DNA of 64,000 nucleotides from Ferirhizobium litorale (GCA_030028905.1 JALDYZ010000010.1:62001-126000), one strand, 5' to 3'; shown: positions 17,302-26,482, counted from the first letter of the stretch. Program-made: numbers and translations. Notes: generated from the sequence alone by a model not told the origin.

Positions 17302-18209
17302 CCGTCCATGCCCATTCGTCATTCGCCCAGTGGCACAGCAAAGGCCGACACGCGTCCTACTTGCGCACGATGAAATCCCCGGGCGCAATTCTCGACCTTC
17401 TTGAGGTCCAGCGACCAGCCGGGGACATGTCCCGCCCGGCCCTGCCGGACATCGTCCTGATGGAGGACATGCTTGGCTGCAGCCGTGTCAGGGGAGATTT
17501 GGGAGGAGGCCGCTTCGACATGACGACGGCGAAAGGCACCCTCGCCGTCGCCGCGCCGAACTTCGCGACCACGGTGATCAATGAGGAAAGCCACCGGCTT
17601 CGCAGCCTGGCGTTCCCTATGGCGCAATGGCAAGGCGTGCTTGACGAAGCCGCCGACGGCCGATTCTCGTTCGACAGCTCCAGCATCTATGGCCGAGTGT
17701 TCGATTCACCGACCATCCGGTCGGCGCTGCGGAACCTGTGGGCTCTCTGCAACGACGAGGGGGTACCTTCGCGGCTGCTGGCGCGGGCCGCAGGTTTGGA
17801 GATTCTGGCCGAGCTGTGCCGGTTGGGCGGATCACCGTTCGCTCCGGCAAAGGGTGGCCTTGCCCCTTGGGCGGAGCGGCGCTGTCTGGAACTGATGCGG
17901 ACGCGGCTTTCGGAAGACATCAGCCTCGATGAACTGGCCGCTGAGGCGCGGCTCTCACCATTTCATTTCGCGCGCATGTTCAAGCAGAGCGTCGGCGAGC
18001 CGCCACGGGTGTACCTGACCCGCCTGAGGATGGAGAAAGCCTGCGAACTCCTTGAGACGACGGACCTTCCGGTCACGGAGATCGCGCAGGAGGTGGGATA
18101 TTCGTCGAACCAGGTGCTGGCCCGGGTGTTCATCAAGCATCGGCACATGAGCCCGACCGACTATCGTCGGGCGGTTTGCGATCCGGTGCGTTCTATCGCG
18201 CCGCAGTGA
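17298..18209 (+). CDS. AraC family regulator (tandem copy 2)
   Basis: A 303-residue tandem duplicate of the preceding gene. The start SSFAQWHSKGRHASYLRTMKS parallels NSFAQWYSNGHLAHYVRTMKS. The DNA-binding end (SPFHFARMFKQSVGEPPRVY and EIAQEVGYSSNQVLARVF) is almost unchanged, while the ligand domain differs more. This pattern fits two sensors for different ligands acting on the same DNA site, or formation of heterodimers. The four-base ATGA overlap makes equal expression likely. Confidence 0.9.
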   Translation: MTVHAHSSFAQWHSKGRHASYLRTMKSPGAILDLLEVQRPAGDMSRPALPDIVLMEDMLGCSRVRGDLGGGRFDMTTAKGTLAVAAPNFATTVINEESHRLRSLAFPMAQWQGVLDEAADGRFSFDSSSIYGRVFDSPTIRSALRNLWALCNDEGVPSRLLARAAGLEILAELCRLGGSPFAPAKGGLAPWAERRCLELMRTRLSEDISLDELAAEARLSPFHFARMFKQSVGEPPRVYLTRLRMEKACELLETTDLPVTEIAQEVGYSSNQVLARVFIKHRHMSPTDYRRAVCDPVRSIAPQ

Positions 18210-18252
18210 CTTTCAATGGCGGCACCTGGCGGCGGGAAGCTTGCCGATGCAA

Positions 18253-18957
18253 TTAGCGCGTCAGTCGTGACAGCCAACCGGTCAGCAAGGTAGCACCAGC
18301 CTTTTCGAGGTCGTCCGCATGTCGCCGCGCATCGCGGCGCAGCGTGACGGGATCGATACCTGCCGTGGCCAGTTCATTGGCGTGACCTAGAAGCCAATGC
18401 TCGAACCGTGCGCCAAGGACTTCCGGGTGGAACTGGAGGCCGAGCACATTCGGTCCGTGCGAGAAGGCCTGGTTTGTGCAGAGCGGGGTAGATGCGAGGA
18501 GAGTGCCGCCTTCCGGCAGGTCGAACGTGTCGCCATGCCAGTGAAGCACTGGAACGTCGCGCAGCACAGCGACAGGATTGGGCACGGCCGCGTCCGACAG
18601 ATCGAGCGCTGACCAGCCGATCTCCCTGGCCGGACCCGGATAGACGCGCGCACCGAAGGCTGCCGCCATCAACTGCGCGCCGAGGCATATGCCGAGCGTC
18701 GGCCGGTCGGCCGCGAGCCGTGTCCGCAGCAGTTGTATCTCGTCGGTGACGACCGGGTAAGCGTCATGATCGTAGACGCCAATCGGACCGCCCAGCACTA
18801 CGAGGAGATCGGCGCCGAGAGGATCGAGAGTCGTTAAATCGCGCTCGGCCACATCGATGTATTCGATGTCGTAGCCGGTCTCCTTCAAGGGGGCTGCGAA
18901 ACTGCCTAGGTCCTCGAAGCCGATATGGCGAATGGCCTGCACGGTCCTCTGCGTCAT
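18253..18957 (-). CDS. Class I glutamine amidotransferase-like protein
   Basis: A 234-residue GMP-synthase-like glutamine amidotransferase domain. The nucleophile elbow GICLGAQ holds the Cys, and LQFHPEV holds the His and Glu of the triad; VVLGGPIGVYD is the usual early strand. Stand-alone proteins of this type remove glutamine amide or gamma-glutamyl groups from small compounds. Its start overlaps the stop of the homoserine dehydrogenase gene by ATGA, so the two are one operon and probably one pathway around a homoserine-like amino acid. Confidence 0.88.
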   Translation of the reverse strand: MTQRTVQAIRHIGFEDLGSFAAPLKETGYDIEYIDVAERDLTTLDPLGADLLVVLGGPIGVYDHDAYPVVTDEIQLLRTRLAADRPTLGICLGAQLMAAAFGARVYPGPAREIGWSALDLSDAAVPNPVAVLRDVPVLHWHGDTFDLPEGGTLLASTPLCTNQAFSHGPNVLGLQFHPEVLGARFEHWLLGHANELATAGIDPVTLRRDARRHADDLEKAGATLLTGWLSRLTR

Positions 18958-19982
18958 GGCTCTCCTCCCGAACTATAAGTGGCCTGCACCGCTCTTGCCG
19001 TCAGGATATGTTCGAGATCCTTCAGCGCGGCGGCCGCGGTGGCGAAAGGCTCCTTGCCGGATCCGAACGCGATCGTCTCGCCCATCGCGTCCGTGGTGAT
19101 GCGGATCGCCTTGTTCTTTCCCGACACATGCGCGAGCGGATCGCTCGGCGGGTAGGTCCGGATGCCGACGGCCGCCCGCGTCACGCCATCGGTCCGGACA
19201 AGGTTCCCGACGAGCTTGGGAACGAGCCGCTGCTTTCGCCACCTCGCGATATCGTGCGCCGCAATCGACCCAATGCCCTCGACGACCAGATCGTCCATCG
19301 TCAGGTCGGCGTCCAGGCCGAAATTGGCGAGGATCAGTAGCTTGCTCGCGGTGTCCCATCCCTCGGTGTCGTTGCGCGGGTCGGCTTCGGCGAACCCGCC
19401 CGCCTGCGCGCGCACCAGCGCCTCGCCGAAGCCGAGGTTCTGGTTCATCATCGCATCGAGCAGGTAATTGGTGGTGGCGTTCAGAACGCCCTCTATTTCC
19501 AGCACCTCGCAGCCTTTCAGGCTGTACTCGAGAAGGTCGATTGTCGGCAGTGCGGCAGCAGCGGCACCGCTGAGTTTCAGTATCGCGCCTGTGGAACGCG
19601 CCAAGGCTCGCAGTTCCGGTCCGCTATGGACCAGTGCGCCCTTCGATATGACGATGCTGTCGCGCCCCGCAGAAAGCGCAGAACGAATATAGGCGAGGCC
19701 GGGGCCACCGGTGCGAAAATCGCTTGGACCTGCTTCGATGAGGATGTCGGCGTCGCTCGCCTCGATGAAGGCCGGGCCCGTCAGGCCCGGCTCAAGCGCC
19801 TTCAGGCGCTCCATTTCGAGACCCTCTGGGTCGGCCAAACCGGATCGCGATCCGCAGACGGCGACGAGGCGAATCTCGGCTCCATAGAGCTGCCGGTAGC
19901 GATCGCGACGGCTAAATAGCAAATTGGCCGTGGCGCGGCCCACACCCCCAAAACCGGCAATCGCGATCCTGATCACACGCAT
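18954..19982 (-). CDS. Homoserine dehydrogenase-like protein
   Basis: A 342-residue NAD(P)-dependent dehydrogenase of the short homoserine dehydrogenase form, lacking the C-terminal ACT domain. The Rossmann motif is IAIAGFGGVGRATANLL; GVLNATTNYLLDAMM and FAEADPRNDTEGWDTASKLL are the substrate and catalytic segments. GAGGGA lies 8 bases before the chosen ATG; an upstream ATG three codons earlier lacks room for it. It is coupled to an amidotransferase gene. A broken paralogue lies at 25985-26480. Its role may be in an unusual amino-acid pathway rather than housekeeping threonine synthesis. Confidence 0.88.
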   Translation of the reverse strand: MRVIRIAIAGFGGVGRATANLLFSRRDRYRQLYGAEIRLVAVCGSRSGLADPEGLEMERLKALEPGLTGPAFIEASDADILIEAGPSDFRTGGPGLAYIRSALSAGRDSIVISKGALVHSGPELRALARSTGAILKLSGAAAAALPTIDLLEYSLKGCEVLEIEGVLNATTNYLLDAMMNQNLGFGEALVRAQAGGFAEADPRNDTEGWDTASKLLILANFGLDADLTMDDLVVEGIGSIAAHDIARWRKQRLVPKLVGNLVRTDGVTRAAVGIRTYPPSDPLAHVSGKNKAIRITTDAMGETIAFGSGKEPFATAAAALKDLEHILTARAVQATYSSGGEP

Positions 19983-20147
19983 TATTTCCATCCCTCGTCC
20001 TGGAGCATCGGGCACAATTTGCGAACGGCAAAGCTTAACCGCTCTAGTTTCGGGGAGACCGAGCTGCCCCGATGAATACTTGCATTTTCCATCTTTCCTC
20101 AGAGATGATGCGGCATTTTTGTTCTCGCGCCTCGACGACCGGGCAAG

Positions 20148-20978
20148 TCAGGCACGGATGAAGGCTAGCATATCCGGGTTCACCACATCCGGATCCGTAG
20201 CAAACAGGCCGTGAGAGAGCCCGGGATAGGTCATCAGCGTGCCGTCCCTGACGAGCTTGATCGCCTTATAGGCCGAGTTCTCGATCGGCACGATCTGATC
20301 GTCCTCGCCGTGGATGATCAGGACGGGAATTGTGAGTGCTTTCAGATCCTCCGTGAAGTCGGTCTCCGAAAACGCTTCGATGCAGTCATGATGCGCCTTG
20401 GCACCGCCGCTCATGCCCTGGCGCCACCAATTGCCGATCAGGCCCTGGCTGACCTTCGCGCCCTCCCGGTTGAAGCCGTAGAAGGGTCCGCTCGGCAGAT
20501 CGCGATAGAACTGCGCGCGATTTGTCTCCAGGGCGGAACGCAACCCGTCGAAGACCTCCATGGGAACGCCGTCCGGGTTCGCTTCGGACTGAACCATCAC
20601 CGGCGGGATCGCGGCGATTAGAATCGCCTTCGCCACCCGGCCACGCTCGGCGCGGGCCGCATAGCGGGTGACTTCGCCGCCGCCTGTCGAATGGCCTATG
20701 TGCACAGCGTCGCGCAGATCGAGCGCCTTGGCGATCTCTGCTACGTCCGCGGCGTAGGTATCCATGTCGTTGCCGGTGTCGGTCTGGTCGGATCGGCCAT
20801 GGCCGCGCCGATCGAGCGCGATCACACGGTAGCCTTCGGACAGGAAGAATAGCATCTGGTTGTCCCAGTCATCGGCGCTGAGCGGCCAGCCATGGTGGAA
20901 CACAATCGGCTGGGCGTCTTTCGGTCCCCAATCCTTGTAGAAGAGGGTGGTGCCGTCGGATGTGGTGATGGTTGGCAT
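20148..20978 (-). CDS. Alpha/beta hydrolase, non-heme haloperoxidase type
   Basis: A 276-residue cofactor-free haloperoxidase/esterase-type hydrolase. HHGWPLSADDWDNQM gives the oxyanion region and GHSTGGGE the nucleophilic Ser. The Asp lies in HGEDDQIVP and the His in YPGLSHGLFATDP. There is no signal peptide. GGAGATAT precedes the ATG. Members are perhydrolases or esterases and often appear near oxidative-stress regulators. It stands alone on this strand. Confidence 0.92.
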   Translation of the reverse strand: MPTITTSDGTTLFYKDWGPKDAQPIVFHHGWPLSADDWDNQMLFFLSEGYRVIALDRRGHGRSDQTDTGNDMDTYAADVAEIAKALDLRDAVHIGHSTGGGEVTRYAARAERGRVAKAILIAAIPPVMVQSEANPDGVPMEVFDGLRSALETNRAQFYRDLPSGPFYGFNREGAKVSQGLIGNWWRQGMSGGAKAHHDCIEAFSETDFTEDLKALTIPVLIIHGEDDQIVPIENSAYKAIKLVRDGTLMTYPGLSHGLFATDPDVVNPDMLAFIRA

Positions 20979-21569
20979 AGCATATCTCCTTCGAGTTCGG
21001 TTCGGCTGCTTTTCCAGGCAGCGCAGCCCGCATTGGCGAGAACGACCTGCGCGATTTCGAAGAGCTTCCATTGGAGAGGAGCACCCGACCCGTTTCTCGA
21101 AAGACATCCTAGCGAACGGCAGATCACCTCGCGGCGCAGAAGCTGCCGTAGACGTGCCAATCTTGCGGATCAATCGCAGCTGTGGAAACTCCCGCTTCGC
21201 CGCAACAGCCGGTCGGTGACTCATGTATGGTTCACAAAGGTCTCGGCAGATGGCGGACAAGTGGCGGCTTTTCGCCGACAAGGAAGGCGTTTATCGTTCC
21301 TGATCGAGTTGGTCGGTACGCGTTGCGCGCTGGTGCTGGCGCTGGTGCTCGACCCAGCTTTCGACGATCCGATGCCGTTTTTTTTTGACCTCCCTCCCAA
21401 ATCCGATCTCGCAACGGTGGCCTTTTCACCATCGGATTTCACTACATCCTGCCGGGAGCGTTGGGTGTTCGATATCGACACCCAAATTCCGCCCTCTATC
21501 ATCGATCTTGCTATGCCCAGGCAGAACCTCAATGGCGCGGAAGTTGCCTGTCGCCTTGGAGATCAGCCG
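20979..21569. other. 591-bp region without recognised gene
   Basis: Lies upstream of the haloperoxidase-type gene and downstream of the SDR gene. Both strands have open frames typical of high GC, including a 103-codon minus-strand frame with low-complexity Ser/Thr content, but none looks like a known protein. A run of nine T (near 21378) interrupts possible frames. It may be a fully decayed gene. Confidence 0.4.
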
Positions 21570-22319
21570 TTACGCAGACTTCGCAGCAAGCGATACCGCG
21601 TCCGCGCCGGCCGGTATGCGAAACGGGGAAGACGCATCGGTCACCGCCAGCCAAACCGCCTTCGCCACGTCGGTTGCAGTAGTGACTTCGGCAGGCTGCT
21701 GCGGCGCTCCGGAGAACACCTCCTTGGCCCAATGGGCATAGGCTTCGGGTATGCTGTTCTGCGAGCGGGCACGAGCGGTCGCGCTAAAGGATGTTTCCGG
21801 TGCTCGACCCGGGACAACCAGCCGCACGCGCACCCCAAAGGGTTCCACCTCAAGCGCAATGTTTTCGCTGAATGCCTCCGTGGCCGCTTTGCTGGCCGTG
21901 TAGGCCGACAGCATAGGCAAGGCCTTGAGCGTCACTGCGGACGACACGTTGACGATTACGCCCGACCCCTGCTTACGCAGGCCGGGCAGCACGGCTTGTA
22001 CCATCGCCATGGTGCCGAACGTGTTCAACTCGAAAAGCTGACGCGTTGCGTTGATCGACACGCCTTCCAGCGTACCCATGAGGCCGGCACCGGCATTGTT
22101 TACGAGGGCGTCGATCGGTCCTGCTTCCTTCACTGCGCGTGCAATACTGCGGGCGTCGGTCACATCGAGCGCCACGACGCGTAGACGTTCCGATGCCGGC
22201 AGCATGTCCCCGCGCGGCGAACGCATGGTGGCGATTACAGTCCAGTCTCGATCAAGGAAATAGCGGGCAGTCGCAAGCCCGAAACCAGAGGACGTGCCGG
22301 TGATGAGAATCGTGTTCAT
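21570..22319 (-). CDS. SDR family oxidoreductase
   Basis: A 249-residue classical short-chain dehydrogenase. ILITGTSSGFGLATARYF is the NAD(P) motif, ALVNNAGAGLMG the structural motif, and SAYTASKAATEAF the catalytic YxxxK, with the Ser in VIVNVSSAV. The TGTSSGFG form is common in a subgroup with a longer C-terminal substrate loop. It lies 63 bases downstream of the hydrolase at 22383 on the same strand and is probably co-transcribed. The substrate is unknown. Confidence 0.9.
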   Translation of the reverse strand: MNTILITGTSSGFGLATARYFLDRDWTVIATMRSPRGDMLPASERLRVVALDVTDARSIARAVKEAGPIDALVNNAGAGLMGTLEGVSINATRQLFELNTFGTMAMVQAVLPGLRKQGSGVIVNVSSAVTLKALPMLSAYTASKAATEAFSENIALEVEPFGVRVRLVVPGRAPETSFSATARARSQNSIPEAYAHWAKEVFSGAPQQPAEVTTATDVAKAVWLAVTDASSPFRIPAGADAVSLAAKSA

Positions 22320-22382
22320 TCAAACTCCAATGGGATTGGCGGTGATGACTGCGAGGTGTGGGAGCGGCCGCTGACGGGCGCC

Positions 22383-23321
22383 TTACTTCATCTCGATGCT
22401 ACCTTCCGGCGCGCCGTGGGCCGCGAGCGCGGCAACTGCATCGAGCCAAGCGGGGTCGCCGGGATAAAGCGCGCTGTAGAGGAAGGCCGTTGAAAAGTGT
22501 TGGATGGCGGCGACACGCTCGGGCCGCTCATCCGTCGTCTCACGCGCTTCATAGCCTGGGATGCCGCCAAGAGCATGCTCGCCGCCAAAGACATTGAGCA
22601 GCGCCTTTGGCGATGGGCTCAGGTCGTAAGCATCGCGCCACCAGCCCGCGCCACGCGTCGAAAGCCTGCCGATGTCATGATCGCCCACGACGATCAAAGT
22701 CGGCGCGGTCATGGTTGAGAAGTCAGGGTACATGAACGGGAAGGTACGGGCTGCATGCTCGGTGAGGTCGTTGCCGCTGCCCGGCACCCCGAGCAGCACA
22801 CCCGCCTTGATGCGGGTATCCTTTCTGTTGACCACTGATCCGTTGTCAGGATCGGGATGGGTGGCGCCAAGCAATGTGCTGGCGGTCTGCCCACCCCATG
22901 AATGGCCGGCAACCGCGATGCGTGAGCGATCAAGCCGCCCCCGGATCGTCAATGACTCGGTCTCGATGTGATCAAGACCGTCCAGTATGGTTGCAAGGTC
23001 GTCCTCGCGGAAGCGCCAAAACCGAGGGCGGCGGGAATCGTCTGGTGCAAGGCCTAGCATCCGCGAGTCGAGATGCGTCGGCTGGATCACGACAAAACCG
23101 TGTGCCGCCCAATAATCAGTGAGGGGGCCATAAGCGTAAAGCGATTGTCCGTGGCCGTGCGAGAATATGATTACGGGTAGCGCGTCGCCTGTGGTCGGCG
23201 CGGAAACCCGCACGTGCAAGTCAAGACCCCGTCCCGGGGCGGGCAAGGCAATTGGGGCGATGGAGACAACGGTGGGCAAGCCGGCGGGCCATGAGCGGGC
23301 GTGAGTAAATGAGCTGGACAC
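22383..23321 (-). CDS. Alpha/beta hydrolase, chlorophyllase/PAF-acetylhydrolase-like
   Basis: A 312-residue serine hydrolase. VIIFSHGHGQSLYAYGPL is the oxyanion region and VAGHSWGGQTAS the nucleophile elbow. LIVVGDHDIG holds the Asp and FGGEHALGGIPGYEA the likely His. It resembles the dienelactone/platelet-activating-factor hydrolase group. It is divergent from a TetR gene with two palindromic operators between them, and the SDR gene follows. Induction by a TetR ligand, perhaps the substrate ester, is a reasonable inference. Confidence 0.87.
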   Translation of the reverse strand: MSSSFTHARSWPAGLPTVVSIAPIALPAPGRGLDLHVRVSAPTTGDALPVIIFSHGHGQSLYAYGPLTDYWAAHGFVVIQPTHLDSRMLGLAPDDSRRPRFWRFREDDLATILDGLDHIETESLTIRGRLDRSRIAVAGHSWGGQTASTLLGATHPDPDNGSVVNRKDTRIKAGVLLGVPGSGNDLTEHAARTFPFMYPDFSTMTAPTLIVVGDHDIGRLSTRGAGWWRDAYDLSPSPKALLNVFGGEHALGGIPGYEARETTDERPERVAAIQHFSTAFLYSALYPGDPAWLDAVAALAAHGAPEGSIEMK

Positions 23322-23347
23322 CGGGCTGCGAACCTCATAAGCATCAA

Positions 23348-23392
23348 ACGGATCATCGATCCGATACGACTATATACGGATCATCGTTCCGT
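23348..23392. promoter_or_regulatory. Two TetR operators
   Basis: The divergent spacer between the hydrolase and the TetR gene has two near-identical palindromes, acggatcatcgatccg (23348-23363) and acggatcatcgttccgt (23376-23392), 28 bases apart. Symmetry, repetition and position fit binding by the adjacent TetR to repress both directions. Confidence 0.7.
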
Positions 23393-23412
23393 TTATCAAG
23401 GGGGCTGCAAAA

Positions 23413-24060
23413 GTGATTGCGCCTAAATTTCGGAATGCGGTCGACATCGCATCTTCAACCGAGGGCGAAGCCAAGACGCCCGCATCGCGACTGCGAGCTG
23501 ATGCGCGCAGAAACGAGGTAGTGGTTCTGGAAGCCGCGAAGACCGTGTTTGCCCGTTCGGGGGTTGATGCGCCAATCCGCGAGATCGCGACACAAGCCGG
23601 CGTCGGGCTCGGTACGCTTTACCGCCGGTTCCCCACCCGCGCCGATCTCGTGGCGGCTGTATTCCGCCGGGAGGTCGACGCCTGTGCCGATGCGGCCGGG
23701 CCACTTGCCGCTGTGCGGGGGCCGGTCGAGGCGCTGGCCGCCTGGCTGATGCTCTATACGCGCTTCCTGTCCACCAAACAGGGGCTGGCCGCCGCGCTCC
23801 ATTCCGGCGATCCGGCCTTCGCCACCTTGCCGGACTATTTCCGAAGCCGGTTCGAGCCCGCCTTGTCGATCCTGCTGAACGCTGCTGCAGATGCGGGCGA
23901 AGTCCGTACCGACGTAGCCGCTTATGACCTGCTGCGCGCGATCGGCAACCTCGCCGTTGCTAGCGGGGATGATGGGACAGCGCATACAGAACGCATGGTC
24001 ATGCTGCTGCTGGACGGCCTGCGCTATGGGGCGACAAAGGCGAACTCCGACTCACGTTAG
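23413..24060 (+). CDS. TetR/AcrR family transcriptional regulator
   Basis: A 215-residue repressor starting at GTG. The helix-turn-helix (APIREIATQAGVGLGTLYRR then FPTRADLVAAVF) is textbook. The C-terminal domain resembles the TetR_C group with a WLMLYTRFLSTKQGL stretch. It is transcribed away from the alpha/beta hydrolase-SDR pair and is separated from it by two palindromic operators, so it probably represses both that pair and itself. The convergent HxlR gene starts its 3' end 6 bases after this stop. Confidence 0.9.
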   Translation: MIAPKFRNAVDIASSTEGEAKTPASRLRADARRNEVVVLEAAKTVFARSGVDAPIREIATQAGVGLGTLYRRFPTRADLVAAVFRREVDACADAAGPLAAVRGPVEALAAWLMLYTRFLSTKQGLAAALHSGDPAFATLPDYFRSRFEPALSILLNAAADAGEVRTDVAAYDLLRAIGNLAVASGDDGTAHTERMVMLLLDGLRYGATKANSDSR

Positions 24061-24066
24061 CCTAGC

Positions 24067-24474
24067 TCAGTCTAGCCCGGCATCGTCGAAGGCACGCCGC
24101 GAGGCTTCGATATCCTGCCAGGTATCCCTGATCCAGCCCGTGAAGGCGGCCAGCGGCTCCAACATGGACTTGCCCCGCGGCGTCAGCTCGTATTCCACCC
24201 GCGGCGGGACCTCGAGATAATAGTGGCGGGCCACGAGGCCATCGCGCTCGAGATTGCGAAGGGTGAGAGTCAGCATTCTTTGCGAAATGTCGGGAATGCC
24301 GCGTCGGATCGCGCCGAACCGCATGGGCGCATCGGGCGACAAGGCGAGCATGGACACGACGAGAATGGTCCATTTGTCGCCGAGACGGGCCAATACGCTG
24401 CCGGGCGCGCATGGGGTCAGGACCGGGCCCCGCGCGGTCTCGATAACGGGGCGGCCATTGATTTCACGCGGCAC
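24067..24474 (-). CDS. HxlR family transcriptional regulator
   Basis: A 135-residue winged-helix regulator. Family marks are CAPGSVLARLGDKWTILVVS, MRFGAIRRGIPDISQRMLT and LVARHYYLEVPPRVEYELTP, with the wing included. The conserved Cys in the family's N-terminal region is present (TPCAPGS) and often senses electrophiles. It is divergent from an NmrA-like gene, a very common HxlR partner, and the spacer is AT-rich with a palindrome. Confidence 0.92.
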   Translation of the reverse strand: MPREINGRPVIETARGPVLTPCAPGSVLARLGDKWTILVVSMLALSPDAPMRFGAIRRGIPDISQRMLTLTLRNLERDGLVARHYYLEVPPRVEYELTPRGKSMLEPLAAFTGWIRDTWQDIEASRRAFDDAGLD

Positions 24475-24543
24475 GACAGAACTCCTTCAATAGTTATCGT
24501 GATGTAACTGACGATCAAAAATGTGCCGTCTTGCGCCGATTTG

Positions 24544-24559
24544 CAATTGGTTCCAATTG
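24544..24559. promoter_or_regulatory. Palindrome in the HxlR/NmrA promoter
   Basis: Perfect inverted repeat caattgg-tt-ccaattg in the divergent spacer, flanked on both sides by GTAACT/TAACTGTCA motifs. It is probably the HxlR operator; this is inferred from symmetry and location. Confidence 0.55.
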
Positions 24560-24591
24560 ATAACTGTCATTAATTGCGAATGGTAACTAAC

Positions 24592-25518
24592 ATGGATCAC
24601 ACTGCGGAATTTCTCGTGTTCGGCGCGACCGGACAGCAAGGCGGGGCCGTTGCCCGCGCGCTGAAAGCGAAGGGAAGACAAGTCAGGGCCTTCGTGCGCA
24701 ATCCCGAAAGCATCAAGTCAAAGGCCCTGGCTGCCGAAGGCATGTCCTTGGCAATCGGTGATCTGTTTGATCCTGCCTCAATCGATCAGGCGATGGTGGG
24801 CATCACCGGCGTTTTCAGCGTCCAGACCAGTTCACCGGCAGGCGAGGTCACCGATGTGCAGGAAGTCTCGCAAGGCAAGGCGATCGCGGACAGCGCAGTG
24901 CGGCACGGCGTTCGACATCTCCTCTACTCTTCTGGCGGCGCAGCGGGGAAAGGCCCGACCGGAATGGGCCACTTCGACAGCAAGTCGGAGATTGAAGCCT
25001 ACGTGCAAAGCCTGCCCATCATGAGCACGATCACCCGCCCGGCCAGCTTCATGGAGATGATGATGCTGCCCGGCATGGGATTGTCACGAAGCGAATTCAC
25101 CTTCTTCATGCGGCCGGAGCAGTCGATGCAGATTATTGCCCTAAACGACCTGGGCAGGATCAACGCCGAAATCCTGATGGCCCCGGATCACTATGCCGGC
25201 AAGGTCATCGAGTTAGCCAGCGCCTCCGTGACGGGCAAGGACCTGGAGCGCGCATTTACAGACGTTGCCGGGCGACCGATCGCTTACACGCGCTTTCCCA
25301 ACGATTTGCTCACGGAAAATCCTTTCCTTAACCGTTTGGCCGAGCTTTTAGATAGCGGCCTGCTCGCGGGAGTTGCCGATCTCCAGGCTCTCGAACGGGA
25401 ATTCGGTCATCTGACTTCGCTCGTGGAGTGGCTGGATGGCCCCGGGATGCCGCTCTTTAAAGCGGCCCTGAACGATGACAAGGCTGAGGTGGCGTTGAAG
25501 GACAGCGATAACGCTTGA
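24592..25518 (+). CDS. NmrA-like NAD(P)-binding protein
   Basis: A 308-residue atypical SDR of the NmrA/HSCARG or QOR2 type. LVFGATGQQGGAVARALKA is the dinucleotide motif, AFVRNPESIKSKALAAEGM follows it, and LLYSSGGAAGKG sits where the catalytic Tyr region would be, without YxxxK. Such proteins sense the NADPH/NADP ratio or reduce quinones. An in-frame ATG four codons earlier is an alternative start. It is divergent from the HxlR regulator and very likely its target. Confidence 0.88.
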   Translation: MDHTAEFLVFGATGQQGGAVARALKAKGRQVRAFVRNPESIKSKALAAEGMSLAIGDLFDPASIDQAMVGITGVFSVQTSSPAGEVTDVQEVSQGKAIADSAVRHGVRHLLYSSGGAAGKGPTGMGHFDSKSEIEAYVQSLPIMSTITRPASFMEMMMLPGMGLSRSEFTFFMRPEQSMQIIALNDLGRINAEILMAPDHYAGKVIELASASVTGKDLERAFTDVAGRPIAYTRFPNDLLTENPFLNRLAELLDSGLLAGVADLQALEREFGHLTSLVEWLDGPGMPLFKAALNDDKAEVALKDSDNA

Positions 25519-25663
25519 TGCCATGACAACATCACCGGCGGCCCGCGGGCGCTTCTGGCGCATCTGCGACATGGTGGCGGTCGGCCCTGTATCCTCGGGC
25601 TACACCAGATCTTGATGCAGCCTGGACCGCGACACAGCCAAGCGGTGTCGCGGTAGTTTCCTC

Positions 25664-25975
25664 TATCCGCGCAAGAAAGGCCGGACTATGCGGTATTTGT
25701 ACTGGCTGCAGGAGCAGCAGTTTGATCATCCGCACATCAGATAGCATTGCAGGAAATGGTCGAGGCAGTGCGCATCTCGAAGGAGCGCGTCGAAGGACTG
25801 GAGAAAGTGATCGAGGAGCTCCTCCCGAACTGGTCTCTCGGCCCGGTTGTTCGAGCGCTGTAGACGCTGCGCGGGGTCGATCTAATTGTAGCCGTCACCT
25901 TCGCCACGGAAGTCGGTGACGTGACCCGATTTGAAAGTCCACGTCAATTGATGGGCTATCTCGGTCTCGTTCCTG
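25664..25975 (+). pseudogene. IS110-family transposase remnant
   Basis: Pieces of the C-terminal half of an IS110-type transposase: YPRKKGRTMRYLYWLQEQQF in one frame, then a frameshift near 25735. LQEMVEAVRISKERVEGLEK and NWSLGPVVRAL follow, then an in-frame TAG (25861-25863), TLRGVDLIVAVTFATEVGDV, and TRFESPRQLMGYLGLVP, the conserved second domain. The DEDD domain and the element ends are gone. Homology to a homoserine dehydrogenase starts right after it, marking a recombination joint. Confidence 0.8.
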
Positions 25976-25984
25976 TGCCGTCGG

Positions 25985-26480
25985 TGCGAGTCCGGCTGCC
26001 GACGAGCTTGGGGCTGAGATCTCGCGCTCACCACGCACCAACACGCTCTTTCGCAACCGACTGGATGCCCTCGACGGACAGATCGTCCATCGTCAGGTCT
26101 GCGCCGAAACCGAACTTGGCGAGGATCAGGAGCTTGCAGGCCGTGTCCGAGTCTTCGGTATCATTGCGAGGATCGGCTTCGGTGAACCCGCCTCGCTGCG
26201 CCTCCCGCAGAGCTGCATCGAAGCCAAACCCCTTCGTCGTCATTGAGTCGAGCAGGTAATTCGTGGTGGCGTTCAAAATCCCCTCGATCTCGAGCACTTC
26301 GCAACCCTTCAGGCTATGTTTGGGGAAGATCGATGGTCGGCAGGGCCGCCGAGGCCGCGCCACTGAGCTTCAGCATCGCACCGGAGCCTTCGGCGAGCCC
26401 GCGCGACAGTCTTCCGCTATGGACCAGCGCACCTTTCGATATCACGATCGTGTCGTGTCCCGCCGACAGGGCTGAGCGGA
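25985..26480 (-). pseudogene. Homoserine dehydrogenase-like, broken paralogue
   Basis: Closely matches the middle of the intact protein at 18954: SALSAGHDTIVISKGALVHS and LKLSGAASAALPTIDL in one frame, then after a frameshift near 26325 SLKGCEVLEIEGILNATTNY and EADPRNDTEDSDTACKLLIL. Both the N-terminal Rossmann part and the C-terminal quarter are lost. The left end abuts the IS110 remnant and the right end stops at the stop codon of the DUF1622 gene. It is the trace of a duplication or of recombination with the intact locus. Confidence 0.85.
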
Positions 26481-26482
26481 TG

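Noticed and set aside
21221-21532. Possible small minus-strand gene of 103 codons
   Set aside because: Low-complexity Ser/Thr-rich translation, no ribosome site that I can support, and no family resemblance.
20892-22184. Open frame of 430 codons on the plus strand
   Set aside because: It crosses the antisense of the SDR gene and the hydrolase 5' region and has no recognisable protein pattern.
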